Shown in pieces: positions 61,220 to 64,000 of a stretch of DNA of 64,000 bases. The position numbers and the translations under genes were made by a program. The stretch is from the NCBI GenBank assembly GCA_009774395.1, contig VSNQ01000008.1, forward strand, positions 1-64,000, written 5' to 3'. Numbering within the stretch: position 1 is the stretch's first letter; the number at the start of each line of letters is the position of its first letter. The stretch comes from Lachnospiraceae bacterium. GTDB lineage: Bacteria; Bacillota; Clostridia; Lachnospirales; Lachnospiraceae. Below the pieces are notes generated by a model that did not search any database, was not told the origin of the DNA, and worked only from the letters and a program-made list of their open reading frames with translations.

Positions 61220-62581
61220 TTATGGGTGCTTGTCAGTACATTTTCTATTTCGCTTTTCTCCCTTCAAAAACTGTTCCATAATACCTGCAAGTACAACAGA
61301 TTCGCCGCGTGTCAATTTGAACTCGCTATTATTGCTTCCATTAATCATTGATAAAAAATCACTGATTTCATACCGCAGACCATCGCCAAGAAAGGTTTCC
61401 GAATATTTTTCAATTCGATTTGCATCTTCATAATGCACTTCGAAGTATGATGTTTTCCACCACGGCGCTTCTGCCACAATATAGCCTTTTGTACCAGCGA
61501 TGAGCAGCCGTCCTTCCGATTTTACCCCCAGTCCGCAGGTGGCTGTTGCAACGCCTGCTGGGTATTTTAAGGAAACTTTTGTGAAGATATCCAATCCGTT
61601 TTCATTATGAATTGTATCAAACTGGATTGCTGTATAATCCTTTCCAAAGATTTTTAGGATTGGAAGCATCACATAACTTCCAAGTTCTGTGAAACTGCCC
61701 CCATAATGTGTATCCGTCAGTTCTCTGCTGTCTGGTTTTTCAAGTTTTGTAAAACAGGCTTCTACATTTCGGATATTTCCAATAATTCCGCTGCAGGCAA
61801 TTCCCATAAGTTTATGAAATCCCGGGCAGTATGCCGTCTTAATTCCTTCAAACAGGATTAAATTTTTCTTTTTGGCATAATGAAACAATTCTTCCGCCTG
61901 TCTTTTTTCAAGCAGCATCGGCTTTTCACAAAGCACATGTCTTCCATGTTCCAATGCTGATTGAATGTAGGCATAATGTGTTTCATGAGGAGATGCAATA
62001 TAAACAATATCCACTGCCTTATAAAATGCTTCTAAGTCTTCATAAGCATTAATCTCCCATTTTTGGGCAAACTTCACTGCACTTTCTATATGCGGATTAT
62101 ATACCCCCTGCGTACTTACCCCACTGACAAGTTTCGCCTCTGGAATAAAACGCTCCGCAATCCGCCCGCTGCCTATGATTCCAATCCGCTGTATGGGACT
62201 GTTCTGTTCCCGCAGCATAGTACTGGAAATATTTTTGGTTCGTTCCAGATAGACCACTTGACAGTAATCCTTCAAATAATCAAATACACCTGTCCAGTCA
62301 GATCCAATTGCAAAGATGTCAATATGAAATTTCCTAATATCATTTACCTTCTGTCCCTGCGTTTCCTCAATAATAATTTCATCCGCAAATCCCGTCTTTT
62401 TGATATTTTCGATACGCGTTACCAATGAGTCGACAACATTGAGTTTTCCTCTCGCCTTATCATATGCCTCTGTTGTCACTCCGACGATCAAATAGTTTCC
62501 CAGCGCTTTTGCCCGCTGCAACAGACGATAATGCCCTTCGTGAAAGAGGTCAAATGTTCCATATGTAATTACTCTTGCCAT
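61220..62581 (-). CDS. Glycerol-3-phosphate cytidylyltransferase-like / Gfo-Idh-MocA oxidoreductase fusion
   Basis: Residues 1-130 are a TagD/GCT domain: MARVITYGTFDLFHEGHYRL with the H-x-G-H, AIGSDWTGVFDYL, and the late KNISSTMLREQ. Residues 138-453 are a Gfo/Idh/MocA dehydrogenase: IGIIGSGRIAERFIPEA, YIASPHETHYAYI and VLCEKPMLLEKRQ with the E-K-P. It could make a CDP-polyol and oxidise or reduce a linked sugar in one protein. ATG 62581 is chosen, with GAGGAGG just upstream; the earlier ATG (62593) itself contains that site. The stop of the upstream gene overlaps this region. Confidence 0.85.
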   Translation of the reverse strand: MARVITYGTFDLFHEGHYRLLQRAKALGNYLIVGVTTEAYDKARGKLNVVDSLVTRIENIKKTGFADEIIIEETQGQKVNDIRKFHIDIFAIGSDWTGVFDYLKDYCQVVYLERTKNISSTMLREQNSPIQRIGIIGSGRIAERFIPEAKLVSGVSTQGVYNPHIESAVKFAQKWEINAYEDLEAFYKAVDIVYIASPHETHYAYIQSALEHGRHVLCEKPMLLEKRQAEELFHYAKKKNLILFEGIKTAYCPGFHKLMGIACSGIIGNIRNVEACFTKLEKPDSRELTDTHYGGSFTELGSYVMLPILKIFGKDYTAIQFDTIHNENGLDIFTKVSLKYPAGVATATCGLGVKSEGRLLIAGTKGYIVAEAPWWKTSYFEVHYEDANRIEKYSETFLGDGLRYEISDFLSMINGSNNSEFKLTRGESVVLAGIMEQFLKGEKRNRKCTDKHP

Positions 62582-62589
62582 AAGCCTCC

Positions 62590-64000
62590 TCAATTCTTCT
62601 TCTGATAAACCTTCTCTTTTATAAACGCATAGACATTTTTACCACAAGTTCCGTCTGTATTCGCATTAATTTTTGAAAAAGCCTTAAGCTGTTTTTCGCG
62701 GTCATACTGATTTCCGGTAATATGACCATCCAAAAAATCCTTTAACGAATTGAATGCATTCTCACTCAAACTATACTGCATCCATTCCGATTCTTCCATA
62801 AATCCCGGTTCATGCTCTATCAAATCGTGGTAGTCAAATTCTATTTCAACCTCTTTATATTCTTTGGTAAAAACATTGAAATCGTAAAGTTTTCTCTCCG
62901 GCGCGTACCAGACTCTGCAGTTCGGCTTCCCCATCTGCGGCCATGTAATAACAAATCCCCCTATGCTTCCTGTTAAAAAATATCCGTTCCTGCCACGGTT
63001 TGCTGAACCCATCGGCAGTTTCCATTCTTCCATTTTTCCAGTTTCTCTGTCCAATGTAAGGAACATATTCCCCCAGTTTGGCGAAATAATTATTTTCTCT
63101 TTCTCGGTTGTATCATCTTCCTCTTTTCTAAAAAACGAAACGCCTCCAAATAAATGTTCATCACATTCATACTCATATGGCCACTTCAATGCCTTAAATG
63201 TATCCGGCACGCCACTATATGTTCTTGTTTCTCCGGTTTTTGGATTCCAACACACAATTACAGAACCTTTCATGGGGATTATCCATAGTTCATCCCCATC
63301 CATACAAAGTCCCTGTGTTCCAAGACTATACGCACAATTGCTGCGCAATGTTCTGGTCTTTAAGGTATCAATATCCATAAAGAGAAACTGATCTTCCTCC
63401 GGAGATGCAAAAATCAGCTCATTTTCATACAGTCCAATAGCACCAATCTGCCATTCTCCCTGTGCAGTTCTCCTTATATAAAACGGTTTTATATTCTCAA
63501 TATAACTAAGTTCTTCCGTTTCAATATTAAATCGAATTAACATCGGATACTGGAAAGGAAACAGATAGATGTATTTCTCGTTATACCAATAACTGCAAAA
63601 CGCCGCACCCTGTAATTTGTATTTTGGAAATTCAACTTTCCTTATTTTCTTATTTTTAATAATTAATAAATGCTGGGCATTGCTTGGAAACACATAAATC
63701 TTATCTTTTAGTTCCACTGTTCCGACATAATATCCGCCTCCAAAATATCCTGTTCCTAAATCCATATAAAATTTGTAGTGATAATCATTGTTTTCTGAAA
63801 GCCACAATTGATTATTTCTGGTAAGCTGATATCTGTCATCCCCCCACGAATTAAATTGAATGTTTATCCGTTCTCCGCGCCAGTCATCTTTTTCCGGCAA
63901 AGTCTGAATATTATGATTCAGGGTAAATAATGGTTTTCCCACAACGCCAAAAAGAGCCGTAACACTAGTTGCCGTATCTCCAATATAAGCATCTGACAAT
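62590..64000 (-). CDS. Beta-propeller-like protein, 5-prime end beyond window (partial)
   Basis: Only the 3-prime part, about 470 codons, is in the window. The first codons (SDAYIGDTATSVTALFG, then GKPLFTL) look like the end of a TagF/CDP-glycerol transferase-type domain rather than a start, so the gene probably extends upstream. The rest is a series of blade-like repeats with YLFPFQYPMLIRFNIETEEL, LWIIPMKGS, IVCWNPKTGETRTY and FLTLDRETGKMEEW, suggesting a beta-propeller. It may be a polyol-phosphate transferase with a propeller tail or a separate carbohydrate-binding protein. AGGAGG at its stop serves the next gene. Confidence 0.6.
   Translation of the reverse strand, partial: LSDAYIGDTATSVTALFGVVGKPLFTLNHNIQTLPEKDDWRGERINIQFNSWGDDRYQLTRNNQLWLSENNDYHYKFYMDLGTGYFGGGYYVGTVELKDKIYVFPSNAQHLLIIKNKKIRKVEFPKYKLQGAAFCSYWYNEKYIYLFPFQYPMLIRFNIETEELSYIENIKPFYIRRTAQGEWQIGAIGLYENELIFASPEEDQFLFMDIDTLKTRTLRSNCAYSLGTQGLCMDGDELWIIPMKGSVIVCWNPKTGETRTYSGVPDTFKALKWPYEYECDEHLFGGVSFFRKEEDDTTEKEKIIISPNWGNMFLTLDRETGKMEEWKLPMGSANRGRNGYFLTGSIGGFVITWPQMGKPNCRVWYAPERKLYDFNVFTKEYKEVEIEFDYHDLIEHEPGFMEESEWMQYSLSENAFNSLKDFLDGHITGNQYDREKQLKAFSKINANTDGTCGKNVYAFIKEKVYQKKN

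Overview
This window comes from a low-GC Gram-positive gut anaerobe, most likely a Lachnospiraceae (Clostridia). The evidence is the AT-rich composition, strong AAGGAG-type ribosome sites with some TTG and GTG starts, and family content typical of that group: AAA-ATPase/PD-(D/E)XK nuclease proteins, Rpn-type nucleases, and glycosyltransferases fused to a Rossmann-like module. No rRNA, tRNA or CRISPR array was seen.

Layout. (1) 1-2750, plus strand: an AT-rich leader with an inverted-repeat element, a good sigma-A promoter and a leader hairpin, followed by a small unknown gene and an HD-domain phosphohydrolase, ended by a terminator. (2) 2820-11631, minus strand: two radical SAM genes of the STM4012 and STM4011 types (the second fused to a HAD phosphatase), an AAA/PD-(D/E)XK gene, a MoxR-type ATPase and a DUF5682 protein. 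Two of the gaps here are built from degenerate tandem repeats. (3) 11919-64000, all minus strand: about 50 kb of glycan genes.

The glycan region has three parts. From 64000 down to 54728 lies a polyol-phosphate/CDP-polyol module: TagF-like transferase, nucleotidyltransferase, Fe-dependent alcohol dehydrogenase, FGGY kinase, class II aldolase, GDPD phosphodiesterase, and a cytidylyltransferase fused to an oxidoreductase. From 53101 down to about 39580 lies a nonulosonic-acid (legionaminic-acid-like) locus: LegB dehydratase, PtmE-like nucleotidyltransferase, NeuC/LegG, NeuB/LegI, NeuA/LegF, two PglD-like acyltransferases, a sugar N-formyltransferase, an N-acetyl-sugar amidotransferase, two Gfo/Idh/MocA oxidoreductases, and a DUF115/MptE-like protein of the kind found in Maf flagellin glycosyltransferases. 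From 39536 down to 11919 runs an assembly line of glycosyltransferases, methyltransferases, a deacetylase, a TupA-like ATP-grasp protein and others.

The most striking feature is that about 18 of these proteins share one small Rossmann-like module (G-x-G start, then D-N-[DN] followed by a G-[IV]-P-V and P-E-x-L-like signature). It is attached at the N-terminus, C-terminus or middle of otherwise unrelated enzymes, and once stands alone. No gene in the glycan region encodes an evident polytopic membrane protein (flippase, polymerase or exporter), which suggests glycosylation of a cytoplasmic acceptor such as flagellin, although the locus continues beyond the window. Long poly-G tracts (G9-G10), one pair inside 52-bp direct repeats flanking the formyltransferase, point to phase-variable decoration of the sugar. 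The region is also broken in places by small mobile or decaying elements: a 159-bp MITE with an 8-bp target duplication inside an acetyltransferase gene, an Rpn nuclease cassette, a decayed AAA/nuclease gene and a frameshifted retropepsin-like gene.
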